This document shows positions 20,826 through 31,170 of a DNA stretch of 64,000 nucleotides, piece by piece; position 1 is the first letter of the stretch; the number at the start of each line of letters is the position of its first letter. Both the position numbers and the translations under genes were made by a program. Where the stretch lies: the NCBI RefSeq assembly GCF_949987515.2, contig NC_082703.1, positions 14,966,680 through 15,030,679 on the forward strand. Reading direction: 5' to 3'. Under the pieces are notes generated by a model that made no database searches, was not told where the DNA came from, and saw only the letters and a program-made list of their open reading frames with translations. The stretch is from Delphinus delphis. Taxonomy: Eukaryota > Chordata > Mammalia > Artiodactyla > Delphinidae.

Positions 20826-22200
20826 ACAAAGCATTTTTCGAGCATCTTCTCTGTGTGCCAGGCACTGTTATAGTACTGGGAAAACCATGACAAACAGAAC
20901 CAGAAAAGCCCCTTCTCTCAGGAAGCTAACTTTGCAGGAAGGGAGATTGACTAGAAACATCAAAACAAATAAGTTAATGTCATATTCAGATAAATATGAG
21001 GAAGAAAATAAAATAAGGCCACGTGGTTTTGAGTGACCTAGGCTGGGACAGTGAATGGGAGGTGGCTTTAGCCAAGGCAGTCAGGGAAGTCCACTCTCTG
21101 GAGGTGGCATTAGAGCTGCAAGCTGAGCAATGAGATACAGGGAAGCACCAGCAGGTGCAAAACCTTTGGGATCGAAAGGAGTCTGGTGTGCTCTTAGTAC
21201 AGAAACTAGGTTAGAGTCGGTGTAGCAGAGTGCAAGATGGGGGAGAAGAGAGGAAGAGGTCAGGGAGTCTGTGAGCCCTTGTAGGAATTTTATGCTGGCT
21301 GCAGGGGAAAGCGACTGGGAGGGTTTAAGCAGGAAGAGTAGCTTGATCTGATTAGTGCTTAGAAAGATTACCCTGTGCCCAGGATCCACTGAGGGTGGGA
21401 GGGAAGGCAGGGGACCAGCTGGGACACTGGGAAACAATGGAAACTTGAACTGGGACTGTGGGAGACAAACATCACTTGTCTCTGGCCAAGGATAAGGAAA
21501 GGGGAAAATAGCGGAATTTTTTTGTTGCGGAAGTGGGCGGAACTTCCTGAGGCATGGATTAGATGGGTCATTTGAAGGAAAGTGAAGAATCAGAGATGGC
21601 TTCCGGGTATTTGGCTTGGATATTGGCTGGAAACCTGGGTGTGTGGAGGAGAAGAAACCAAATGTCCTGCTTTGGGCATGTTAAGCACGAAATGCTTGGT
21701 AGATATCCAAATGGAGAGAGGTCATAATTTTGGCTATGCTTTCTCCATGTCTGCTATGCACCAGACACTGTCCTAAGCCCTTTCAGGCACAATAGCTAAT
21801 TTAGTCTTCTCAGTGATAGCTGCACGTAGGGGCTACTATTATGACTGCTAAGTTTATAATAAGTGGCATAGTCTGAATTAGTCCCCAGAAAACCTGGCTC
21901 AGGACCCGAGCTGGTCATCACTGTGCTGAGCTGAAGGAAGAGAGAAGAGTCTGGGCTTACAGGAGAGATCTAAATTTCACACATACATTTTAGAGTCAAC
22001 AGCCTTCAAGGTGTCTTTAAAACCATGGGGCAGGATGGGATCTCCCATAGAAAAGGTGTAGATGGAGAGGAAAACATGGCTGAAGACAGCATCTTGGGGC
22101 CTTCAGCAGTTTAGAGGTCTCTCGAAGAAGGAAGAGCGAAGGAAGGTGAGAAATAGCAGCTAGTGTGATTGGAGGAAATTAGGCAAATGGATATAGAATC
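20826..22200 (-). mobile_element. L2 LINE, antisense, long copy with an internal MIR
   Basis: Starts with the antisense L2 terminus (CATCTTCTCTGTGTGCCAGGC, then GGAAGCTAACTTTGCAGGAAGGGAG) and continues through CAAGGCAGTCAGGGAAGTCC, CCCTTGTAGGAATTTTATGCTGG, GGGTTTAAGCAGGAAGAGTAGCTTGATCTGA-type text and TTTGGGCATGTTAAGCACGAAATGC, all seen in long L2 copies. At over 1.3 kb it is the longest ancient LINE here apart from HAL1. No frame survives. Exact right end uncertain. Confidence 0.75.
21735..21860 (+). repeat. MIR fragment inserted in L2
   Basis: GCACCAGACACTGTCCTAAGCCCTTTCAGG followed by a TAATTTAGTCTTCTCAG block is the MIR core, interrupting the antisense L2. This implies that the L2 is the older of the two. 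Confidence 0.65.
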
Positions 22201-23464
22201 TGTCCAAAGTTCACTGGCATTCAAGTATAAAACTTAAAAAAAATATTATGTTCAGAAGTTATGGAAACCAAGGACATGTGTGTCCAACATTTTTCTCTAT
22301 GAGATTTTAATATTTTTAGAGAAAGCAATGTGAGCACACAAGAATTTCTTTTCCAGATAACTTCATGTTTCCTATCAAGTCACGAGGCTTTCTGAGGTTA
22401 GGGTAGAAGACGATTAAGGGAGGGTTATCTGAACCCTGACTGAATTTCTCAAAGTATATTTGAAACTAACATCCTATTTTCCCTCATGGTAAAGTCAACC
22501 CTTGGTCAAGCTGATGAAAAATCCCTATTTTTCATAAGAATAGACTTGAAGAAGTATAGGATAATATATATCACATATTCTGCCTTAGAGAAAACACTGT
22601 TAACAAAATGTTCAAGCCAAATCTAGATCTATTGTTCCATAAAACCACAGCACCAGTTCACTCATCCACACGACATAATGTCTGTCATGGTGCATGACAA
22701 TATGAAGAAGAAAAATTAATCAGCCATTGTTCACTGGACCTATACTGAGACATGTATAATTATAACTTTATTAATTTCAAAACAACCTGACCTTTTGACA
22801 AGAGATAGGTTTTCATAAACAATTGCTTTGCAATTTATGAAAAAAAATTTTACTTTATATTTTTGTTTATGAAGGTACATTTTAGCACTTATTGTACTTG
22901 AGTTATAGCTGGGAGAGGAAAAGATATGATATGCAGAATCCTTCCAAAAATTGAAAAGAATGCATATTTCCAAAGGCTCATCTTTCTTGTGAAAATATAA
23001 TTGAGAGAGTTTTTTCTTCTAAACCTTCCAATAGGAGCTAGAGCTCATTCATCTAAATCTATGAAGCATATTTCATTTCTGCTAAAATTCAGGGAAACAG
23101 AACCTTTAATAAAGTTTATTTTTCTAACAAATATACAGTCCTAAGGTGAAGTTGCTTGATTATGAGATAATATGATTTATTATCGGGACTAGAGGTTGAA
23201 TTACAATGTAGAAATTATAATGTATCAAGATGAGTTATGATATTTGCTAAATTATTTTAATATTTCAGACTAGGAAATTTAACAATTCCAAGGGAAGTTT
23301 TTTAACCTTCAAAAAGTGAAGTCCTATTTTTCTCAGCGTAAGAGATTAGCTTTTGCTTTGAAGTTAAGTATACAGCTATTGAGACCTTAGAGAGAGAAAG
23401 CAGTCAAGATTAAGCAATTGTATTAGCGCACACAGGTAAGCCATGTGTTCTACTGTGGGGAGCT
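22201..23464. other. No recognised feature
   Basis: AT-rich unique sequence of about 1.26 kb. Frames are short and unrecognisable. Confidence 0.45.
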
Positions 23465-23680
23465 GCTGTGTGGTTAAAAAGAATTGGACTTATCAGAAGG
23501 CTGAGTTTGAATAAGAGCTCTGTCACTTACTAGCCACATGTTCTTGGCTTTAACCTCATCTTCTTTATCTATGAAATAGGAATAACACAGTATTTGCAGG
23601 GTTGTTGTGATAATTAATAAATAATTTTGAAAACACTATGTAATATGCACCCAAACATAAACTGATATTACTACTATGTG
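23465..23680 (-). repeat. MIR SINE, antisense
   Basis: Antisense MIR blocks in order: GTCACTTACTAGCCACATG, TAACCTCATCTTCTTTATCTATGAAATAGG, GGTTGTTGTGATAATTAATAAATAA. Diverged but clear. Confidence 0.85.
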
Positions 23681-25113
23681 ACATTAATGGTACCTCGAGA
23701 AGACAAAACCAAAACATTAAGACTGGAGTCAGGCTTGTCATTTTTTTCTAATACACTATAGATAAATAAGTCATTGAATAGAAATGAATGATTTACTAAA
23801 TAACCAGCTAAAGGAGATAAAATAGAAAATATAAACAAAGTATAAAAAGAACCAATTGTTTCTGGCCAAAGGCAGAAGGGAAAGTATAACCTCCTTCCTC
23901 GATGAAAACATAGAAATAGAATGGAGACTTGTTCAAATACTTGCTTGATGATACCTTGCTGTAGAACTGAATTCCAGAATATTATAAGAGCATTTAATTT
24001 CTTTATATTTTTTCTATCCTAAAATCTTGATTATATAGCACTTAAAAGGTCTATATGAAAGAATATAGTAAATGGATATTATTTCCATAACAAGCATTGG
24101 ATATTTGCAGTATGGTTTTTGAGTTCAAGTAAAGATACTTCTGATTCAATTAGAATTATTTTTAAATTAAATTACTCATTATCTGCCTCATTTCAGAAAA
24201 ATGAATTACCTCATTTGTAATTAAGAATGAATTCACTCATAATTACATAAAATAATTGGTCCAATATTTTCAAAGGTCATGATGCAGGGTAGTAACATAT
24301 TCTAGGAAATTTGTATTTTGTAATTAATTTTAATGCCTTGTTTTGGTTTGATAACCATATTAGCATCACCAATTGTAAACAGAAAAATAGTGGGTGGATT
24401 CTGGTGTCTTGTCATGTTGTTCAACTTTACTGCATATACATGAGAGAATTTAGGAGGATAAGACAAAATAAAGAAAACTGAATTTCCAAGGTAATATATA
24501 TATTACAATATGTATATACATAATTGTACCTACAAAGCACTTTTCCCATACATTTGGTAAAATGAGACTAGGAAGTGTAACATTACTGATGTTTAACAGA
24601 GATAGATTTGCAGCAGTAAAGAAAAACTTAATACAGTATTAACTAAATTATTGAATCAAGCAAGAGTCCCTTAGTGTCAAGAAGTAAGTCCCATTCTTTT
24701 GCTCACCTCCTTCTATAACATGCTGTGGCTCTATGCCCACATCACAGGTGAGTTACTAGTCTGACCAGCAAATGGTAAGCCTCTGCTTACTCAATTCTTG
24801 AGACAGTGGAGTAATAATAAATAGCTTTTATTGTTGGTTTGCAGAAATCAAACCATTCTATAGAATCAGCAATAGTTATGGACATCTAGAATTCTACTTT
24901 CGTATACTTTGTTTGATTTTTGTTTTTCCACATAAAATGTCTGTAGGTTAATCAAGTGATTAAATCAAACACATTTACGGATTTGGATTTTTTTTTTTTT
25001 TTTTAACCAGAAGCACTTCATATATAACTATACATGTGTTTGGTAACAAGAGAGGGAAATTTCCATAAGAGCAGGAGATCAGTAAATATTTTTGGAATGA
25101 CTGATAATGAATT
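23681..25113. other. No recognised feature
   Basis: About 1.4 kb, AT-rich. A poly-T run at 24988-25004 is the only notable element; the sequence after it does not match a retroposon I recognise. Confidence 0.45.
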
Positions 25114-25121
25114 AATTAACT

Positions 25122-25366
25122 CAGCAGTCCCCAACCTTTTTGGCACCAGGGACCGGTTTCGTGGAAGACAATTTTTCCACGGACAGGATGGGGTGGGGGG
25201 GGATTGTTCAGGCGGTAATGCGAGCGATGGGGAGCAATGGTAGGGCGACTCTAAATATAGATGAAGCTTCGCTCGCTAGCCTGCCACTCACCTCCTGCTG
25301 TATGGCCTGGTTCCTAACAGGCCTCGGACTGGTACTGGTCCATGGCCTGGGGGTTGGGGACCCCTG
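25122..25366. mobile_element. MER1-like non-autonomous hAT DNA transposon with perfect 8-base target duplication
   Basis: The left end CAGCAGTCCCCAACC and right end GGTTGGGGACCCCTG are near-perfect inverted terminal repeats of the hAT (Charlie/MER1) class. Each flank carries the identical 8-base duplication AATTAACT (25114-25121, 25367-25374), the length expected for hAT transposition. The 245-base body has the CAGGGACCGGTTTCGTGGAAGACAA and GCGGTAATGCGAGCGATGGG blocks. It contains no transposase; two short frames across it (25034-25243, 25140-25367) are incidental. Confidence 0.92.
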
Positions 25367-25574
25367 AATTAACTGAATCATCCTCTTGCTCGTCAGATAG
25401 GAATTTTACAGACTAAACTACCTTTATTATAGAGTTGCTGTGAAGTTAAAAGACAATGAAATGATGCACATAAGAACAAGTTTCAAAGTGAAAACGGCTA
25501 TAACAAAGGGATGAACATAGCTCAAATGATACAGTAATTGACCTCTAAGTCAGAGAGGACAAGGTGTGACTTTT

Positions 25575-25906
25575 AATTTATTTATTAATTATTTATTTTT
25601 GGCTGTGTTGGGTCTTCGTTGCTGCGCATGGGCTTTCTCTAGTTGTGACGAGCGGGGGCCACACTTCGTTGCAGTGCACGGGCTTTTCATTGTCGCAGAG
25701 CATGGGCTCTAGGCACTCAGGCCTCAGCAGTTGTGGCATGCAGCCTCAATAGTTGTGGATCACAGGCTCTAGAGTACAGGCTCAGTAGTTGTGGCACATG
25801 GGCTTAGTTGCTCCACGGCTTCTGGGATCTTCCCAGACCAGGGATCGAACCCGTGTCCCCTGCATTGGCAGGCGGATTCTTAATGACTGTGCCACCAGGG
25901 AAGCCC
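25575..25906 (-). mobile_element. CHR-type SINE, long subfamily, antisense
   Basis: The minus strand starts GGGCTTCCCTGGTGGCACAG (right end) and holds a B-box GGTTCGATCCC; the plus strand reads TTTTTGGCTGTGTTGGGTC at the left and then the antisense tail. Flanks AAGGTGTGACTTTT (25561-25574) and AAGGTGTGATTTTT (25907-25920) are a 14-base target duplication with one mismatch. Full length at about 330 bases. Confidence 0.95.
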
Positions 25907-26317
25907 AAGGTGTGATTTTTCAGGTCTCTGGTAACAATCTTTCTAGAGTATTTATAAAAATGAGATGATGCATGTGAAGCAGTCAGCAGGGAACCAGGCA
26001 AAAAACAAGTGCCCAAGAAATAAAGTATTATCTTTTCAATTCTCTAGCCTCAGTTTACAGCTTGTTCCTTTTATAGGGTACATCAGGCAACAGACCACAA
26101 TTTATTTTAGAGCTTTTGTTGACATTTGTGTGTGCTTTAAAATCACCCTTCATTTCTGACTTGATACAGGGTAGATATGTCCTGTCGTTACTTCATTGTT
26201 CTTAAATAAAAAGAGTAGATGGCTCTCATTGCCAGAAAATTTTATTAAGAATTACAGATTATTGCTGATTTAAGTTAAAAAGTTTATTTTTACAAAAGTA
26301 AATCTGTAAGCACATAA

Positions 26318-26450
26318 AGCAGGGTTTTTTAACCTGGGCCCCTCATTTTCGAACCCTAAAATTGCATGCCAAATCTATTCCTGCATGTGTACGTTTACTT
26401 CTTCAGAAAACAATCCCTCAGCTTTCATTAAATACACACAGGGATTATGA
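26318..26450 (+). mobile_element. Possible DNA transposon remnant (MER-type)
   Basis: AGCAGGGTTTTTTAACCTGGG at the left and TGCATGTGTACGTTTACTTC with CAGCTTTCATTAAA inside resemble a non-autonomous hAT-like MER repeat that begins with CAGGGTTCTTAACCTGGGG. The right terminal repeat is not clear, so both family and end are uncertain. Confidence 0.45.
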
Positions 26451-26564
26451 TTCTCTCCAAATTCAGAATTATTGGTATAGAAAGTCTATAACAATGAAAT
26501 AGTTTATGATATGTTTCATTCGTGGCTCAAGGGTTCACATTCATTTCTTCCTTCTTTCCTTTTC

Positions 26565-26910
26565 TATTTGTTTAACAAATATTGATCGAATGTCTACTAT
26601 GTGCTTAAAGCAGTGGGAACACAGCAGTGAATAAAGCATATAAAATATCTGCTGTTCTCATTGGACTTATATTCTAGAGGGGGGGAGACAGACAAAAAGT
26701 AAATAAAATACAATATAAAATCATGTAGCAACAAGTGTTATGAAAAAAAGCAGAGCCAGGAGCAGAGCATGATTGGTATGGCGTGGGAAACCAGGGGTTC
26801 AGGGAAACCTCTCTGGTAATGTGTCCTCAGAGCAAAGACTTCAAAGAAAGGCAGGAGAAAGCCATTCACATTAAGTGGTGAGGACCATTCCAGGCACTCT
26901 TTTAAGCTAG
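26565..26910 (-). mobile_element. L2 LINE 3' end, antisense
   Basis: Clear antisense L2: TTAACAAATATTGATCGAATGTCTACTATGTGC, ACACAGCAGTGAATAAAGC, GGACTTATATTCTAGAGGG, GTTCAGGGAAACCTCTCTGG and GAGGACCATTCCAGGC. The 3' terminus is on the left. Confidence 0.9.
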
Positions 26911-27189
26911 AAATCATCTTCAATTTTTTACGCTGACTTTTCTCTTGTCTGCGGTCCTGTTTACTTTTTGTTGCTCCTTTTTTTGGCTGTTTTTTTTCAC
27001 AGGCCCAATGCATGTGAATTTTGGCTCTCCATTTCCTCTCCTGTAAAACGAGGGTGTTTGACAAGCTCGTTCCTTAACATGTTAACATATTGTGCTACCT
27101 GTTGTTGTTTTATTATTTTTATAAACTTCACATGTTTCAGAGTTCTCCCAAATTCGGTGATAATTTGGCCTAAGCCATACATTCCATAA

Positions 27190-27268
27190 TTAATTCATCC
27201 ACCAAAGATTCACAAAGAAGTAAAATGTATGTCCTTGCCTCTGAAGAGCTTAAAATCTGACAGCAATA
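27190..27268 (-). mobile_element. Short antisense L2-like fragment
   Basis: TGTCCTTGCCTCTGAAGAGC-type text matches the 'ccctgccctcatggagcttac' block of antisense L2. It ends where the next SINE was inserted. Confidence 0.5.
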
Positions 27269-27278
27269 AACTTCCTGG

Positions 27279-27615
27279 GGACTTCCCTGGTGGCGCAGTG
27301 GTTAAGAATCCGCCTGACAATGCAGGGGACACGCGTTTGATCCCTGGTCCGGGAAGATCCCACATGCTGCGGAGCAACTAAGCCCGTGCACCTCAACTAC
27401 TGAGCCTGTGCTCTAGAGCCTGCGAGCCACAACTACTGAGCCCACGTGCCACAACTACTGAAGCCCGTGTGCCTACATTCCGTGCTCCACAACAAGAGAA
27501 GCCACTGCAATGAGAAGCCCCTGCACTGCAGTGAAGAGTAGCCCCCGCTCCCTGCAACTAGAGAAAGCCTGCGTGCAGAAAGGAAGACCCAACGCAGCCA
27601 AAAAAAACCAAAAAC
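27279..27615 (+). mobile_element. CHR-type SINE, long subfamily
   Basis: Starts GGACTTCCCTGGTGGCGCAG and ends GACCCAACGCAGCC with an A-rich tail. Flanks AACTTCCTGG (27269-27278 and 27616-27625) are a perfect 10-base target duplication. The A-box region is intact, but the B-box is damaged (CGTTTGATCCC in place of GGTTCGAGCCC), which should weaken RNA polymerase III transcription. Confidence 0.96.
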
Positions 27616-27625
27616 AACTTCCTGG

Positions 27626-28180
27626 AACGTTCAACCGTGCTCTATGCCTGTATCCAATTGTAAAGAATTGTTCTCTTATTCCTCGGGGTGGTTTTGCCAG
27701 CACCAGTGTCTGTCTGAGATTCCCTACGTTGTGGCACCAAAAAAAGGCATACCCTCCTCAAGCTACAGGGATGTCCAGAATCAATATTGCTCCTTTGAGA
27801 CTCATGCTGGGGGAAACAGGTGTTTGGTAGGACTGGAATAAAAATAATGGATGGAGGGTCACATTTCAGCAAAACTACTGTTTTTCCTGTTGAACCAATT
27901 TCTCTAACTTAGAATCACAACATCATACAAAAGGAACTAGTGACAAAGAAAAAAAACAGAAAAGAAAAGAAAGGAAAGTGAAAGAAAGCCCTTAAGATAT
28001 TGGAAAGCTTGACGCATGCCACCACAGAGAACAGAATCACTGGGAATTGTCCATTGTCTACTGTCTTCCGCAAAACTGAGACCAGCCTGCAGACAGGAAT
28101 GAAATCAGCGGACCTGTAATGCAGCCGTGAGTGTCACTCACACTTTGGGTGTGGGCACACGCTGTGCCTTTAGCTTAGAG
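27626..28180. other. Unassigned sequence with a short GA-rich patch
   Basis: No repeat named. 27935-27990 is an A/G-rich patch (AAAGAAAAG words). Overlapping frames on both strands at 27510-27872 partly translate the neighbouring SINE. Confidence 0.45.
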
Positions 28181-28355
28181 CAGGTATTGAAACTTTTGAG
28201 GGTCCCTGAACTCCAGTGTGCATGGGGATCCCCTGGACGGCTTCTTGAAACACAGGTTACTGGGCCCCAGGCATAGTCTCTGAGGCCCAAAAGTTTTTAC
28301 TTCTAACAGTTCTAGATGACGCTGATGCTACTAGACCACATTTTGAGAACTGTTG
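28181..28355 (+). mobile_element. MER5A (hAT-Charlie)
   Basis: The body reads CCAGTGTGCATGGGGATCCCC, AAACACAGGTTACTGGGCCCC, GATGACGCTGATGCTACTAG and ends CACATTTTGAGAACTGTTGG, matching MER5A throughout. The left terminal repeat is decayed. Confidence 0.9.
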
Positions 28356-29123
28356 GCTTAGAGAATTCCCAGATAGTTCCTGATTGGAGAACTGCCACTG
28401 GGCTGCTGAGGGTGTCGCAGCAGTTGGAATGTCATAAGGAATCCTTGCAGAAGGCCTTAAAAACAGGGCAGCCAAGGTGGTGACTCCAGTAAGTGGAACA
28501 GGCAGGCTCATCTTCTTGGTATGCAGTTGCTGAGATGCAAGATGCTTTTCAGACACTGTGCAGCTCTTAGGTTTGTGCCCCAGGGAAGAATAGGCCCCGT
28601 CAAGGCCAGTCAAGAGCAGACTGATTACATCTATACCCAAAGTGTGAAGGTCCAAAAGTCATCCATCAGATTCTCTAATCACACATGAACACAAGAGCAG
28701 CTGAACAATCTTTCAATAAGTAAAATAATAAAATACCTAAACTGTTTGCCACTGTATAAGCCAGGCAGTAATTATCCTAGCAATAAAGAGACTTTTGAAA
28801 TTGAAATGTATCACATCAAGAGGGTACATTTAGCCGGTGTGAAATAAAAGTTTATTTGCTTTCAATCTGTGAATTCCAAACTAAAAATCATTTCTGATCT
28901 TGAAGAATCTAAATATGATTGATGAGCTATGACAAAATGAAAGCAAAGCCCTACCTTTTCTTATCTGTAAGAAAGGTGAAGTAATCCACAACAGGTGATA
29001 GGAACTACCCTATTTACAAACTATTTAATGCTTCTATTAAGAAACTATTACTTCATATGTCAGGGAAAAGTGTTTAAAAGTACATAGGAAATTTGGAGGA
29101 AACTCCAGAAAATTCTATATGAT
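28356..29123. other. No recognised feature
   Basis: A 132-residue minus-strand frame (28257-28655) overlaps MER5A at one end and has no domain I know. The rest is AT-rich. Confidence 0.45.
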
Positions 29124-29135
29124 TAAAATAGCAAG

Positions 29136-29281
29136 CCAACAAGGGAACTATACTCAATATTTTATAATAACCTACAAGGGAAAAAATCTGGAAAAAATAG
29201 ACATATATGTATGTACACCTGAAACAAACACAACATTGTAAATCAACTATACTTCCATTTAAAAAAACAAGATTAAAAAAA
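29136..29281 (+). mobile_element. Severely 5'-truncated L1 with perfect 12-base target duplication
   Basis: The last part of a cetartiodactyl L1 3' end: AAGGGAACTATACTCAATATT, ACACCTGAAACAAACACAAC, ATTGTAAATCAACTATACTTCC and an A-rich tail. The duplication TAAAATAGCAAG is identical at 29124-29135 and 29282-29293. A typical target-primed insertion, aborted after about 150 bases. Confidence 0.93.
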
Positions 29282-29327
29282 TAAAATAGCAAGAAAAGTA
29301 AACAGTTTGTCGAGCAAGGGATACATG

Positions 29328-29782
29328 AGAGTTACTTTCATGTGTCAACTTGGCTAGTCTATGGTGCCAGTTGTTCAGTCAAACTGAAGTCTAGATATTT
29401 CATAAAGGCATTTTTCAGATGTGATTAACATGAAATCAGTTGACTGAGCAAAGCAGATTACCCTTCATAATGTGGGTAGGCCTCATCCAATCAGTTGAAG
29501 GCCTTTAGAGCAAAGACAGATTTTCCAAAGAAGGAATTCTGCCTCAACATAGAGACCTTGCCTAACTTTCCAAGCTGCTTCCCTGTGGAATTTGGACTTA
29601 AGACTGTAACATCAACTTTTTCCTGAATTTCCAGCCTGCTAGCCTGCTTTATAGATTTCAGACTTGCCAGCCTCCAGAATCACATGAGTCAATTCTTTAA
29701 ACAAATCTCTCTCTGTCTCTGTCTCTACCTGTGTCTGTCTCAGTGTCTGTGTCTATCTCTCTCTCTCTCTCATATTACATCC

Positions 29783-29827
<45 letters not shown>

Positions 29828-29872
29828 ATCTCCTATTGATTCTATTTCTCTGGAGAACACTGACTAACACAG
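29328..29872 (+). mobile_element. MLT1-like solo LTR (ERVL-MaLR) containing microsatellites
   Basis: TTCATGTGTCAACTTGGCTAG, ATGTGATTAACATGAAATCAG, GTGGGTAGGCCTCATCCAATC, AAGGAATTCTGCCTCAACA, CTTGCCAGCCTCCAGAATC and the end CTCTGGAGAACACTGACTAACAC follow an MLT1-type LTR. In the consensus the region after AATAAATCTCTC is a short simple repeat; here it has expanded into TCTG/TC and ATCT arrays. No internal retroviral genes. Subfamily is tentative. Confidence 0.7.
29707..29826. repeat. (TCTG)n/(TC)n followed by (ATCT)n microsatellites
   Basis: 29707-29770 is built from CTCTCTGTCTCTGT-type words; 29782-29826 is about eleven ATCT tetranucleotides. They lie inside the LTR, where the consensus has a short CT/TA tract, so they grew from an element-internal seed. 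Confidence 0.95.
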
Positions 29873-29929
29873 TATATAACAAAGACAAAACAAGACCAAT
29901 CAGGCTAGAATTACTGGACTTCAGACTGT

Positions 29930-30420
29930 TTTTAATGTGACTATGGTGAATGCCACAATAATCTTTGACTACTTGAAGGTGATTTAATTTTCCTCTTAAT
30001 CTCCATTGTCTCCACCCTTTACCCATCAAAAAGCAGAGACACGTATTGTCTATGTATTGATGATACTTCTGTGAAACAGGTTCACCTGTGCTTTCTATAA
30101 TTTCATTTGCTTGGAAGATGTCAAGAGCGGTAGATTTATGATTCTTCAGTGATTTGATCAATTTGAGAGATTGGATCATCCTCTGCTGTGCTTTCTCCAG
30201 GTATTTCATGTCCTTTGCAGCCTTAAGTGTAGCTACACCAAGTCATTATTCTGGCCAGAAATTAATGGCTCATTGCCTGAGACAGGGACATTATGTATAA
30301 GGCCATCTTCCACAACTTCTGGGACTGTGCGATGTGGTAACCCAAATCAATTATGGTCACTGAACGGAAGAAAGCATTAAAGCTACATGTCTCTGTACAT
30401 TTAGAGTTAAAATGTGCTCC
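29930..30420 (-). pseudogene. Candidate processed pseudogene, parent not recognised
   Basis: The minus strand from about 30237 down to 30000 translates in one frame to a lysine- and glutamate-rich, helix-forming segment containing KYLEKAQQRMIQSLKLIKSL. Upstream, in another frame, 30370-30240 gives a different open stretch ending near a stop. A one-base shift would join them, as in a decayed retrocopy. No A-rich tail or target duplication is evident, and I cannot name a parent gene. It may equally be a chance open frame. Confidence 0.25.
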
Positions 30421-30439
30421 AATAAAAGTTATAAGATGG

Positions 30440-30690
30440 GGAATATTGTCTATTCTGTGCAAGGCACTATGCAAAGTAATTAGATGAATAATCTTATTTG
30501 ATTTTTTAACATGTCTATGAAGCAAATGATGGTGATGACGATGACGATGATGAGTCTTATTTTCTGGGTAAGAAAAAGAAGGTCAGAGATATTAAGGGAC
30601 CTCTGAAAGTCAAACTGTTAGTAAATGAAGGGACATGAATTTAAGTCATATCTGATCCCAAAGCCTGTACTCCTTTCCTACCCTAGGAAA
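30440..30690 (+). repeat. MIR SINE with an internal (GAT/GAC)n patch
   Basis: TGTGCAAGGCACTATGCAAAG, TTAACATGTCTATGAAGC, GGTCAGAGATATTAAGGGACC and GTCATATCTGATCCCAAAGCC-type blocks follow MIR. Between them a GATGATGACGATGACGATGATGA-like run (about 30527-30552) has grown where MIR normally reads TATTATT. Confidence 0.75.
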
Positions 30691-31019
30691 GTTAGACTTT
30701 TACATAGTTTTAATGCCTTTAGTTCAATTTATAGATATGCCATTCTGATTTTTCTCAGAGAGGCACCCTTCCTAGACATTGGCCTGAAAATAAGTCTATA
30801 GCAGGTGAATCTAAGTTAACACTGCATATCATTCTGAATTACCTACCGACCCAAATTTGAAATAGCTGATGTTTATGTTTCCAGGATGGCAGCACAAAAT
30901 GGTCCAAGCCATCAAGATGTTTGGTTAATACCATTTTCTCTGGGAATGTGGTGAGTGTTTCTCAGAATCTTGGGATTTATTTTGCTTTGATGTTTTCTGA
31001 ATCTATGTATCCTCTAAGC
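30691..31019. other. No recognised feature
   Basis: About 330 bases of unique AT-rich sequence. Confidence 0.5.
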
Positions 31020-31170
31020 CACACATTCATTTATTCATTTATTTTTTCATTCAATACTCACTGAGTACTTATTATATGCAAATTCTGTATTTTATACTTA
31101 GGAAGGTATGAAGATGAATTAGCTATAGGTTCTCCTTTTACAGTACTTTCAACCTGAGGAGAAGTTCTAG
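31020..31170 (-). mobile_element. L2 LINE 3' end, antisense
   Basis: ACATTCATTTATTCATTTATT, CAATACTCACTGAGTACTTATTATATGC and TCTCCTTTTACAGTACTTTCAACC fit the antisense L2 3' terminus. Confidence 0.75.

Noticed and set aside
29817..30209. 130-residue minus-strand frame as a real gene
   Set aside because: Its downstream part runs into an LTR and microsatellite; only the upstream piece is interesting, and that is listed as a low-confidence pseudogene.
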